From positions 1-5,223 of the forward strand of contig CAMLER010000410.1 of the NCBI GenBank assembly GCA_946478915.1: a stretch of DNA of 5,223 bases. Direction: 5' to 3'. Numbering within the stretch: position 1 is the stretch's first letter; each line of letters starts with the position of its first letter. Below the pieces are notes generated by a model. It was not told the origin of the DNA and ran no database searches. It worked only from the letters and a program-made list of their open reading frames with translations. The stretch is from an uncultured Chryseolinea sp. Lineage in GTDB: Bacteria; Bacteroidota; Bacteroidia; Cytophagales; Cyclobacteriaceae. Positions 1-5,223 of the stretch are shown here, in pieces. The translations under genes and the position numbers were made by a program.

Positions 1-954
1 ATATGCCTCCGCCATGCCCGCAATTAACCTTCCTTCGGTAATCCCTCCAGCATGACACAGATCTGGCTGTAAAATTGATGCAGCACCTTTTTCTAAAATT
101 TCGCGGAATCCCCACTTGGTAAAAATCCGTTCGCCAGTTGCAATGGGCAGGTGGGTGCCTCTGGCGATATCAACAAGGACATCCACATTCTGAGCCTGGC
201 ATGGTTCTTCAATGAACATGGGCTGATAAGGCTCCAACTCTTTGATGAGGATCTTTGATGTCTGCGGCGGAATTGCTCCGTGAAAATCTATACCAATGTC
301 CATACTGTCGCCGCCGGCTTCTCTGAGCGATGCAAAATTTTCGACAGCATGCTTTATAAACTTTGGATTTTCAACCGCCCTTGCCGGGAACTCGTGCGCC
401 ACACCAGTCTTAATAACTGTATATCCTTCCTGAACCCGTTGTTTCATTTGCTCGGCATTCGACGCTCTTCCGTAAATACGAACCCGATCGCGTGTAGGAC
501 CACCGAAAAGCTCGTAAACCGGGACGCCCAATAATTTTCCTTTGATATCCCACAACGCTTGGTCTATACCACTCAGGGCACTTGTAAGAATTGGACCGCC
601 TCTATAAAACGCGTGCCTATAAATCGCCTGCCAATGATGAGTGACCTGCCGGGGATCCTTTCCGATCAGATATGGTTCGATCTCTTTGATGGCAGTCTGT
701 ATAGTAAGTGCCCTTCCTTCCAGCAGCGGCTCGCCCACTCCAATAACTCCGGCGTCGGTGTGTACTTTGAGGAATATCCAGCGCGGTTTTACCAGGAAGG
801 TTTCAAGCTTAGTGATCTTTACCTTGGTTTTGTCACGCGATTCCATTTCAGATGCTTTGGAAGAAAGGGGTAGCGCCACCGTGCCCGCCAGGGCAAGGAA
901 CGACTGTATCGCGGAACGTCGTGAGAGCTTATTCTTCGTAGATGTTGAAGCCAT
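1..954 (-). CDS. dgoD: D-galactonate dehydratase-like enolase-superfamily enzyme with Tat signal, C-terminus cut by window edge
   Basis: The minus-strand frame is open from the ATG at 954 to base 1, giving 318 residues with no stop. Enzymes of this group dehydrate a sugar acid such as D-galactonate to its 2-keto-3-deoxy form using Mg2+. Residues 10-35 form a twin-arginine signal (LSRRSAIQSFLALAGTVALP), so export to the periplasm is predicted. Residues about 45-160 are the enolase N-terminal capping domain, with the DgoD-like stretch RGGPILTSALSGIDQALWD at 118-136. The barrel follows with D223 and H225 in GIDFHG, E249/E250 in FIEEP and E275 in TGER, which match the metal ligands and catalytic histidine of the family. 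The sequence ends at GMAEAY, so roughly 100 C-terminal residues, including the second catalytic histidine (APHCPLG in E. coli DgoD), lie outside. The stretch after the second barrel strand (about 165-215) differs from E. coli DgoD, so the exact substrate is uncertain. No Shine-Dalgarno site precedes the ATG; the start is supported by the signal peptide. Confidence 0.88.
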   Translation of the reverse strand, partial: MASTSTKNKLSRRSAIQSFLALAGTVALPLSSKASEMESRDKTKVKITKLETFLVKPRWIFLKVHTDAGVIGVGEPLLEGRALTIQTAIKEIEPYLIGKDPRQVTHHWQAIYRHAFYRGGPILTSALSGIDQALWDIKGKLLGVPVYELFGGPTRDRVRIYGRASNAEQMKQRVQEGYTVIKTGVAHEFPARAVENPKFIKHAVENFASLREAGGDSMDIGIDFHGAIPPQTSKILIKELEPYQPMFIEEPCQAQNVDVLVDIARGTHLPIATGERIFTKWGFREILEKGAASILQPDLCHAGGITEGRLIAGMAEAY

Positions 955-1187
955 GGGATTTAATCATTAGGTTTAGCAACAAGTTACTGTGATCGAGTTG
1001 CCAACTAAGATAGAAAATCCCGTGCGACTTGCTACCAGAAGATTTTTTTAACGGTAACTGTGCGGCAACAATCCCTCCCAGAAGTAAAAAATCCGGATTG
1101 ATCCTAACGGAAGTTACTTGAGCAACATCTTCGACTACAACACATCGATCCTGTTCATGGATTTAAGAGATCATATTGCAGCTCGAC
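955..1187. other. Intergenic gap between two minus-strand genes
   Basis: These 233 bases separate the stop of the permease gene from the start of the dehydratase gene. I see no RNA gene and no convincing promoter. A weak terminator-like element for the permease lies at 1086-1111 (minus strand): a 4-bp stem TCCG/CGGA followed by six T. An 11-base perfect palindrome, AGTTGCCAACT, lies at 996-1006, about 45 bases upstream of the dehydratase start, and could be an operator half. The stretch 1089-1187 has coding-like codon texture on both strands but no usable start. Confidence 0.35.
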
Positions 1188-3572
1188 CTATTCGGTGCGC
1201 AAACTTTTTACAGGGTTCATCAATGATGCCTTTATGGCCTGGTAGCTAACGGTCAGCATTGTGATTGCTATTGCCCCGAGCAACGCGCTAGCAAATATCC
1301 ACCATGATATGTCGGTTCGATATTCGTACTGTTTCAACCAGTCGCTCGTAAAATAGTATGACAAAGGTATTGCTACCATGCTTGAAATGATCACCAGAAC
1401 AATAAAATCCTGGGACAGCATTCGCCATAAACTGCTAACCGACGCGCCCAGCACCTTGCGTATGCCGATCTCTTTTGTGCGTTGCTCCGCTACGAAAGAA
1501 GCAAGTCCAAAAAGTCCGAGGCATGATATAAAGATCGCGAGGACAGCAAAAATAGTGGCCAACTCTCCTAAGCGTTTTTCGTTGCCAAATTTACGCGCAT
1601 AATCTTCATCGACAAAGGAAATATCAACCGGGGATCCGGGGTCCACTCTCTTAAAGACCTCTTCTATTTTTTTTACTGCATCGCTCGCGCTAGACGCAGG
1701 ATTGACTTTTAGTAAGAATATATTTTGCATTCCTTTCCCGAGGTGCCACATTGAAGCTCGTACCGGCTCATAAGGCGACTGAATGAGCAAATCCTTGACT
1801 ACCCCAATTACAGTAAATGGTCGGTCGTTCCAATGAATGACCTGCCCAACAGGATTTGATTTGAATCCAATAAATTTCACAGCGGCTTCATTTAAGATAA
1901 AAGCGTTAGAATCAGACGCAAATTCGCGTGAAAAATCTCTGCCTTCCGCAATCTCCCAGCCTATTGTCTTACCATAATCCACGCTGACGGCATTGTTTGG
2001 AAAATCCACACCTTGCTCCGGATCTTTCCCCTCCCAATGGAATCCGCCATTGGTATTCCAAACTTCGGTGGTTGGACTACCCGATTCGGCCATCGCGACG
2101 ATAGCACCCTTATTAATAAGTTCTGTTCGGACCGTTTCAAAATGATTGTGAACAGCTTCAGTAACCGGGATGGTCATCAATCCGTTTTTTGCATAACCGA
2201 TTGGTCTGTTTTGCGCGTGATCAATTTGTTTGTAGACCACTACAGTACCAATGATCAACGTAATGGAAATTGCGAACTGCATTACCACAAGAACCTTCCG
2301 TGGTATGGATGCATATCTGCCTACACGAAACGTTCCCTTCAAAACTTTTACAGGTTGAAATGATGAAAGGAATAGGGCGGGATATAAACCTGCAAACATT
2401 CCTGTCAAAATAGTAAAGCCAAAACCAAAGGACCAAAAACGAACATCGAACAAAGGCAGACTGATCCTCTTATCGGCAACTGTATTAAAGTATGGTAATA
2501 TCAGTAATACAAGCAGGACCGATAGTATAAACGCCAATGTGGCTGTCAGAATAGATTCACTAAAAAACTGAGCGACCAATTGATTTCGCACCGATCCCAC
2601 TGCCTTTCGAATTCCTACTTCCTTTGCCCTTTTTTCAGAACGGGCGGTGCTTAGGTTCATAAAGTTGATGCAGGCCAGGATCAAAACGAAAACGCCGATA
2701 GTGGCAAAGAGCCAAACGTTGTCAATTCTGCCACCGATATTAACACCGTTTTCGAAATCTGAATACAAATGCCATTTAGACATCGGATGAAGAAACATTG
2801 TCGGGTTGTAACGCCTGTCCTCCGCACTGACGCGATTTAGTTTGACATCCTTTATTTTTTCGGAGGCACTTTTCATATCGATATGCGCGCCGATCATAGC
2901 AAAGGTTCTCGTAAAATTGCTGTCCCACTGATCATCCATTTCCCTGACCCATTTGTTCTGACTGAGATACAGGGACCAAGGGAGAATAAGGGTCATATCT
3001 CTAAAGGATGTATTGTAGGGTAGGTCTTTATAAACCCCCGTAACTTTTACATCCACCTTATTGTTGAGCCGCACTATTTTTCCAATGGGGTTCTCTTCGC
3101 CAAAATAACTGGTTGCTACTGATTCTGACATCATTATTGAATTCATGTCCGCCAGTCCGTTTCGCGTACCATGAATCATTTCGAGGCCGAGCATATCAGC
3201 TACTCCCGGTTCGAAATATGCCCCGGGCTTAAGAAACATCTTATCGCCATAGGTGATGATATAATCATTATTCCACGACGCCTGCAAAACGTGGGAAAAG
3301 TCGTTTCCGTAAAGACTTCTGATCTCTTCACCGGTAACCGCAGGATTTGCTTCCTGCGTGTTGACCTTTCCATTCCACGTTTGATGTTGCATGACTTGCG
3401 CAATTCTGTCATAATTTGAGTGGTACCTATCGAAGTTTAATTCGTCTTCAAGCCATAGTGCTACTAAGACGGCAACACTCATCCCAACAGCAAGTCCACC
3501 AATATTGATAAAGGAGTAAGTCTTATTCTTTAGCAGATTTCTCCAGGCGATTTTAAAATAGTTTTTGATCAT
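1188..3572 (-). CDS. ABC transporter permease, FtsX/MacB type (794 aa)
   Basis: This is a membrane permease subunit of the MacB/FtsX superfamily, which works with a cytoplasmic ABC ATPase to drive transport or mechanical work across the inner membrane. I chose the ATG at 3572 because it begins with the hallmark MIKNYFKIAWRNLLKNK; the same frame can start 8 codons earlier at a GTG (3596). Eight membrane segments are visible at about residues 22-42, 286-307, 335-362, 379-403, 426-447, 671-695, 722-741 and 758-779. Two large extracytoplasmic (MacB_PCD-like) domains lie at about 43-285 and 448-670. The duplicated cytoplasmic motif after segments 2 and 6, EKRAKEVGIRKAVG (about 312-325) and EQRTKEIGIRKVLGA (about 696-710), marks the two FtsX halves. 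Length and architecture are normal for the Bacteroidota version. No ATP-binding gene lies beside it, which is common for these permeases. The substrate cannot be told. It is divergent from the DoxX-like gene and reads towards the dehydratase gene. Confidence 0.93.
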   Translation of the reverse strand: MIKNYFKIAWRNLLKNKTYSFINIGGLAVGMSVAVLVALWLEDELNFDRYHSNYDRIAQVMQHQTWNGKVNTQEANPAVTGEEIRSLYGNDFSHVLQASWNNDYIITYGDKMFLKPGAYFEPGVADMLGLEMIHGTRNGLADMNSIMMSESVATSYFGEENPIGKIVRLNNKVDVKVTGVYKDLPYNTSFRDMTLILPWSLYLSQNKWVREMDDQWDSNFTRTFAMIGAHIDMKSASEKIKDVKLNRVSAEDRRYNPTMFLHPMSKWHLYSDFENGVNIGGRIDNVWLFATIGVFVLILACINFMNLSTARSEKRAKEVGIRKAVGSVRNQLVAQFFSESILTATLAFILSVLLVLLILPYFNTVADKRISLPLFDVRFWSFGFGFTILTGMFAGLYPALFLSSFQPVKVLKGTFRVGRYASIPRKVLVVMQFAISITLIIGTVVVYKQIDHAQNRPIGYAKNGLMTIPVTEAVHNHFETVRTELINKGAIVAMAESGSPTTEVWNTNGGFHWEGKDPEQGVDFPNNAVSVDYGKTIGWEIAEGRDFSREFASDSNAFILNEAAVKFIGFKSNPVGQVIHWNDRPFTVIGVVKDLLIQSPYEPVRASMWHLGKGMQNIFLLKVNPASSASDAVKKIEEVFKRVDPGSPVDISFVDEDYARKFGNEKRLGELATIFAVLAIFISCLGLFGLASFVAEQRTKEIGIRKVLGASVSSLWRMLSQDFIVLVIISSMVAIPLSYYFTSDWLKQYEYRTDISWWIFASALLGAIAITMLTVSYQAIKASLMNPVKSLRTE

Positions 3573-3760
3573 GGGGCTGTAAATACGCTTATACACAATA
3601 TCGATAAAGGGGATTACCTTAACAAAATAGAAAAGTTACAACAGCCTAAGAATCAATATCGAAATTTCTAGACTTTGTGAAGGATAATGGGAAGAAAGAT
3701 GTAACCAATCAGTAGTCGTACAATCTAACAAGTACTAAACAACAATTGTAGAAACAACCA

Positions 3761-3804
3761 AATCGTTTAGTTCCATTGACAGGAGCGATTAACTAAATCA
3801 ATGG
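3761..3804. repeat. Three-module inverted repeat with module order preserved
   Basis: The left arm reads AATCG (3761-3765), TTTAGTT (3766-3772), CCATTGA (3773-3779). After a 6-base spacer CAGGAG, the right arm reads CGATT (3786-3790), AACTAAA (3791-3797), TCAATGG (3798-3804). Each right-arm module is the exact reverse complement of the matching left-arm module, but the order is 1-2-3 in both arms, whereas an ordinary inverted repeat would give 3-2-1. All 19 bases in each arm are used without gaps. In RNA the three helices would cross each other and, with no linkers, could hardly form together, so mutually exclusive hairpins are the natural reading. In DNA, three sites each present in both orientations would also fit. 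It lies about 100 bases before the DoxX-like start and 190 before the permease start. Function is unknown. Confidence 0.6.
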
Positions 3805-3896
3805 GCAAAATGTTTTACAATCGAGCATTGCATGGAACACTGGGCATTAGTTGAATTAAGAAGACTTCGGGTGAACATTATTTAACACTAAATCAA
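3792..3896 (+). repeat. 10-base direct repeat ACTAAATCAA
   Basis: ACTAAATCAA occurs at 3792-3801, inside the right arm of the three-module repeat, and again at 3887-3896, immediately before the DoxX-like start codon at 3903. The core ACTAAA also occurs at 3734-3739 and, inverted, at 3766-3771. Repeated sites in one promoter region suggest a regulator-binding sequence, but the AT-rich background makes chance possible. Confidence 0.4.
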
Positions 3897-3902
3897 AAAA
3901 TT

Positions 3903-4331
3903 ATGGCTACGGTAACTTCGAATTATGCAAGTACTGCTCATACAACAAGAACCGAAAGGGTTGAGCAGGTTGAGACTATTTTGAAATGGACTTACGGTCT
4001 AGTTCCTATTGTTGCAGGAGCTGACAAATTCGCGCACATGCTGACAGATTGGGATAAGTATCTGGCTCCCATTGTAACTGATATTCTTCCGTTGAGCGCG
4101 AGCACTTTTATGGCAATTGTCGGCATCATTGAAATTGTAGCTGGAATCTTAGTATTGATAAGACCAAAAATAGGTAGCCTTGTCGTCGGCCTTTGGTTGA
4201 TTGGAATTGCTATTAACCTTTTACTATTGGGTCAATACTATGATGTTGCAGTAAGAGATGTTGTGATGGCCATTGGCGCGTTCAGCTTGTTCTTGTTGCT
4301 TAAAGACGAGCGACGTGTCGATCGCGTGTAG
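3903..4331 (+). CDS. DoxX-like four-helix membrane protein (142 aa)
   Basis: The ATG at 3903 is preceded by A-rich sequence and no Shine-Dalgarno site, as is usual in Bacteroidota. The first 25 residues are polar and cytoplasmic-looking (several T, E and R). Four hydrophobic segments follow at about 29-45 (WTYGLVPIVAGADKF), 66-86, 90-110 and 116-134, and the protein ends in a charged tail. This helix pattern, with an acidic residue in segment 2 (GIIEIVAGI), resembles the DoxX/DoxX-like superfamily of small membrane proteins, whose biochemical role is poorly defined; some members are linked to quinone or thiosulfate oxidation or to oxidative stress. I recognise the WTYGLVPIVAGADKF type as a conserved Bacteroidota family without an established function. 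It appears to be transcribed alone: the region before it is divergent and the next plus-strand gene is broken. A stem-loop begins 10 bases after its stop. The call of membrane protein is firm; the family name is moderately sure. Confidence 0.75.
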   Translation: MATVTSNYASTAHTTRTERVEQVETILKWTYGLVPIVAGADKFAHMLTDWDKYLAPIVTDILPLSASTFMAIVGIIEIVAGILVLIRPKIGSLVVGLWLIGIAINLLLLGQYYDVAVRDVVMAIGAFSLFLLLKDERRVDRV

Positions 4332-4340
4332 TGATTAATC

Positions 4341-4386
4341 GCGTGGGCTGGATTATGAAACAATGAAGATGTGATCCAGTTCGCGC
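4341..4386 (+). other. 17-bp stem-loop just after the DoxX-like stop, wobble-rich
   Basis: Bases 4341-4357 pair with 4370-4386 without a gap around a 12-base loop (4358-4369, AAACAATGAAGA). Eleven pairs are Watson-Crick and six are G-U when read as plus-strand RNA; on the minus strand those six become A-C mismatches, so the structure is good only in the transcript of the DoxX-like gene. It starts 10 bases after the stop codon, the expected place for a terminator or a 3'-end stabilising hairpin. No U-tract follows (the next bases are ACCACCCAGC), so it is not a standard intrinsic terminator. A processed mRNA 3' end or a Rho-independent stop of unusual form are both possible. Confidence 0.55.
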
Positions 4387-4404
4387 ACCACCCAGCAAGA
4401 GAAA

Positions 4405-4441
4405 ACATGCACAATTACGTATCGGTAATGCATTGTTATGT
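4405..4441 (+). repeat. Imperfect inverted repeat upstream of the GH15 remnant
   Basis: ACAT (4405-4408) pairs with ATGT (4438-4441), ACAAT (4411-4415) with ATTGT (4432-4436), and TAC (4416-4418) with GTA (4425-4427). Twelve pairs form around the hexaloop GTATCG, with a 2-by-1 internal loop and a 4-base bulge on the right side. It ends 12 bases before the ATG of the remnant, so it may be a leftover control element of that gene. The bulges make chance a real alternative. Confidence 0.3.
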
Positions 4442-4453
4442 GAGATAGATCTG

Positions 4454-4585
4454 ATGTCAATACAAGAACCATTTATCTCCGATTACGCACTCATCGGAAA
4501 CTGCCGCGCGGCTGCCTTGGTAAGTAATATGGGTTCAATTGATTGCTGTTGTCCTCCAGAATTTGATTCTCCTTCCATTTTATAG
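4454..4585 (+). pseudogene. N-terminal remnant of a GH15 glucoamylase/trehalase-like protein
   Basis: From the ATG at 4454 the frame reads 43 codons to a TAG at 4583-4585. Residues 8-24 (ISDYALIGNCRAAALVS) and 27-42 (GSID, then P-E-FDSPSI) match the very conserved start of bacterial GH15 proteins of the glucoamylase-like trehalase type (TREH_N domain, usual pattern I-x-DYALIGxCRxAALVSxxGSIDWxCxPxFDSPSxF). Intact proteins run to about 600 residues, with a catalytic (alpha/alpha)6 barrel after this domain; here more than nine tenths is missing, as the next gene starts 120 bases later. Two normally conserved positions are also changed: the W after GSID is C31, and the residue before the P of PxFDSPS is P34 where L or a similar residue is usual. 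Other frames downstream show only vague resemblance to the next GH15 segment. Deletion followed by decay is the simplest explanation. A short functional peptide is unlikely. Confidence 0.8.
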
Positions 4586-4704
4586 AGGCGTATTGGGTTT
4601 GTTTTACAAGCCAACTTTTTTCAAAGAAGTATTTAAAATTTCATTGATTCCTGGCATGATCTAGTGATTTAACGCGATCATTGCTATTATGCACGTCAAT
4701 ACTC

Positions 4705-4887
4705 ATGAAAAAATATTGGATTGTGTTCGCCTTCGCTGTGTCCGTTGGCGCAGCATTTTTTTCGTTGCCACACGAACAGCGACAGGAGATTGCAAAATAT
4801 ATCGCGATATGCCTGCTGTCTGCTTTTCTTCTCCGCCCAGTTGGATTAACTATCGGTCAAATCCTTAGGAAACTGACTGACCGATGA
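4705..4887 (+). CDS. Small two-segment membrane protein, unknown function (60 aa)
   Basis: I do not recognise a family. From the ATG at 4705 the product is 60 residues: a basic start (MKK), a hydrophobic segment at about 4-20 (YWIVFAFAVSVGAAFFS), a polar link HEQRQE at 23-28, a second hydrophobic segment at about 32-51, and a basic tail (LRKLTDR). This predicts a hairpin in the inner membrane with both ends in the cytoplasm; the first segment could also act as an uncleaved signal. The same frame may start 8 codons upstream at a TTG (4681), but that adds no signal-like sequence, so the ATG with MKK is preferred. There is no Shine-Dalgarno site. It converges on the slipin gene with 22 bases between the two stop codons. 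The regular hydrophobic pattern argues for a real gene, but short length leaves doubt. Confidence 0.55.
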   Translation: MKKYWIVFAFAVSVGAAFFSLPHEQRQEIAKYIAICLLSAFLLRPVGLTIGQILRKLTDR

Positions 4888-4909
4888 ATGATAGGTTCGC
4901 AGGTCATTC

Positions 4910-5223
4910 TTATTCGAGAGTCGTATTTGGAAGATCCGGCTCCTTTGCTTTCGCCAGCGATACCAACCCACCCATGGCACCGAGGTTCATGGAGTCCAAT
5001 GCGGAGCTAGGTACGATTACCATTGATCCTTTTTCCTTCAAACCTTCGAACAACATATTCATGCCTCTAAGATGGAGCGCCACCGGGTTATTGATATACT
5101 GTTCGCTCGCCTTAGCAAACTTCAATGCGATCTCGGTTTCAGCCGTTCCTAAAATTACCCGTGCCCGTCGCTCTCGTTCAGCCTGCGCTTCTTTGCTCAT
5201 CGCATCAGCCAAGGGTTGTGGGA
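4910..5223 (-). CDS. SPFH/Band 7 (stomatin-like, slipin) protein, C-terminal part
   Basis: The frame enters from the right edge and ends at the TAA at 4910-4912, giving 103 complete C-terminal residues. The visible start PQPLADAMSKEAQAERERRA corresponds to the end of the SPFH domain and the start of the charged helical region of stomatins, where the pattern AM..(Q/E)A.AERERRA.VI is a hallmark. The tail follows with a NPVALHLRGMNMLFEGL helix and the slipin C-terminal motif IVPSSALDSMNLGAMGG. Slipins are membrane-anchored scaffold proteins that oligomerise through this coiled region and often pair with NfeD-type proteins; the membrane anchor and most of the SPFH domain lie outside. The TTG at 5210-5212 codes for an internal leucine and is not a start, since the reading frame and family match continue upstream of it. 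It converges with the small membrane protein gene. Confidence 0.9.
   Translation of the reverse strand, partial: PQPLADAMSKEAQAERERRARVILGTAETEIALKFAKASEQYINNPVALHLRGMNMLFEGLKEKGSMVIVPSSALDSMNLGAMGGLVSLAKAKEPDLPNTTLE

Larger units (their letters stand above)
3573..3902. other. Divergent intergenic region with promoters for permease and DoxX-like genes
   Basis: These 330 AT-rich bases must hold the start signals for the minus-strand permease and the plus-strand DoxX-like gene. I found no exact match to the Bacteroidota promoter pattern (TTG about 20 bases before TAnnTTTG). The nearest are TATTTTG on the minus strand near 3624-3630 and TATTTAAC on the plus strand at 3879-3886, with a TTG at 3851-3853 and a 25-base gap; both are imperfect. 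The hexamer ACTAAA occurs four times here: plus at 3734, minus at 3766-3771, plus at 3792 and plus at 3887. A perfect palindrome, ACAATTGT, is at 3742-3749. The striking element at 3761-3804 is listed separately. Confidence 0.45.
4332..4704. other. Gene-poor stretch holding a stem-loop, an imperfect hairpin and a GH15 gene stump
   Basis: No intact gene lies in these 373 bases. In order they hold a 17-bp stem-loop (4341-4386), an imperfect inverted repeat (4405-4441), the GH15 N-terminal remnant (4454-4585) and about 120 AT-rich bases (4586-4704) before the next small gene. In that last part there is a short inverted repeat, ATGATC (4656-4661) and GATCAT (4676-4681), with a 14-base loop. I see no clear promoter for the small gene that follows. 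Confidence 0.5.

Noticed and set aside
559..970. Plus-strand open frames across 280-970
   Set aside because: They lie opposite the well-supported dehydratase frame and show no family resemblance; they are antisense shadows.
1086..1111. Possible terminator of the permease gene on the minus strand
   Set aside because: Only a 4-bp stem with a 12-base loop precedes the six T; too weak to call.
2013..2436. Open frames on both strands inside the permease gene
   Set aside because: They overlap a complete, family-matching permease frame and encode no recognisable protein.
3573..3596. GTG at 3596 as permease start
   Set aside because: It adds 8 residues before the conserved family N-terminus MIKNYFKIAWRN, and the ATG at 3572 fits the family start exactly.
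3801..3854. Short frame MGKMFYNRALHGTLGIS upstream of the DoxX-like gene, with AGGAG at 3781-3785
   Set aside because: The Shine-Dalgarno-like core is 15 bases from the ATG, too far for normal use, and Bacteroidota rarely rely on such sites; 17 codons alone are not evidence.
4586..4704. Continuation of GH15 in another frame after the stop at 4583
   Set aside because: Two alternative frames show only vague likeness to the next GH15 segment (for example FSKKYL); not enough to claim a frameshift.
4886..4909. Hairpin GAATGA/TCATTC between the convergent stops as a bidirectional terminator
   Set aside because: A 6-bp AT-rich stem with a 12-base loop and no real T-run on either side.
5210..5212. 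TTG as start of the slipin frame
   Set aside because: The frame and family match continue upstream (PQP) to the window edge, so this is an internal leucine.

Overview
The window looks like chromosomal DNA from a Bacteroidota bacterium, most likely of the Cytophagales/Chitinophagales type. The grounds are an FtsX/MacB-type permease with the N-terminus typical of that phylum (MIKNYFKIAWRNLLKNK), gene starts preceded by A-rich sequence instead of Shine-Dalgarno sites, and moderate GC content. No single marker fixes the genus.

Layout from left to right. (1) 1-954, minus strand: the first 318 residues of a D-galactonate dehydratase-like enzyme of the enolase superfamily with a twin-arginine signal peptide; its C-terminus lies off the left edge. 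(2) 955-1187: a 233-base gap. (3) 1188-3572, minus strand: a complete 794-residue ABC transporter permease with two FtsX-type halves and no ATPase beside it. (4) 3573-3902: a divergent intergenic region with an unusual element at 3761-3804, in which three adjacent short modules recur as their individual reverse complements in the same order. (5) 3903-4331, plus strand: a 142-residue DoxX-like four-helix membrane protein, followed 10 bases later by a 17-bp RNA stem-loop. (6) 4332-4704: no intact gene, but 4454-4585 encodes the conserved N-terminus of a GH15 glucoamylase/trehalase-like protein that stops after 43 codons, evidently the stump of a lost gene. (7) 4705-4887, plus strand: a 60-residue protein with two predicted membrane segments. 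(8) 4910-5223, minus strand: the C-terminal 103 residues of an SPFH/stomatin-type (slipin) protein; its N-terminus lies off the right edge.

The genes do not form an obvious single pathway. Sugar-acid catabolism, membrane export or remodelling, a DoxX-like protein, a dead carbohydrate-active gene and a membrane-scaffold protein sit side by side with strand switches between most of them. The most unusual items are the module-wise inverted repeat upstream of the DoxX-like gene, the GH15 stump, and the wobble-rich hairpin after the DoxX-like stop. I did not find a complete undescribed multi-gene system here.
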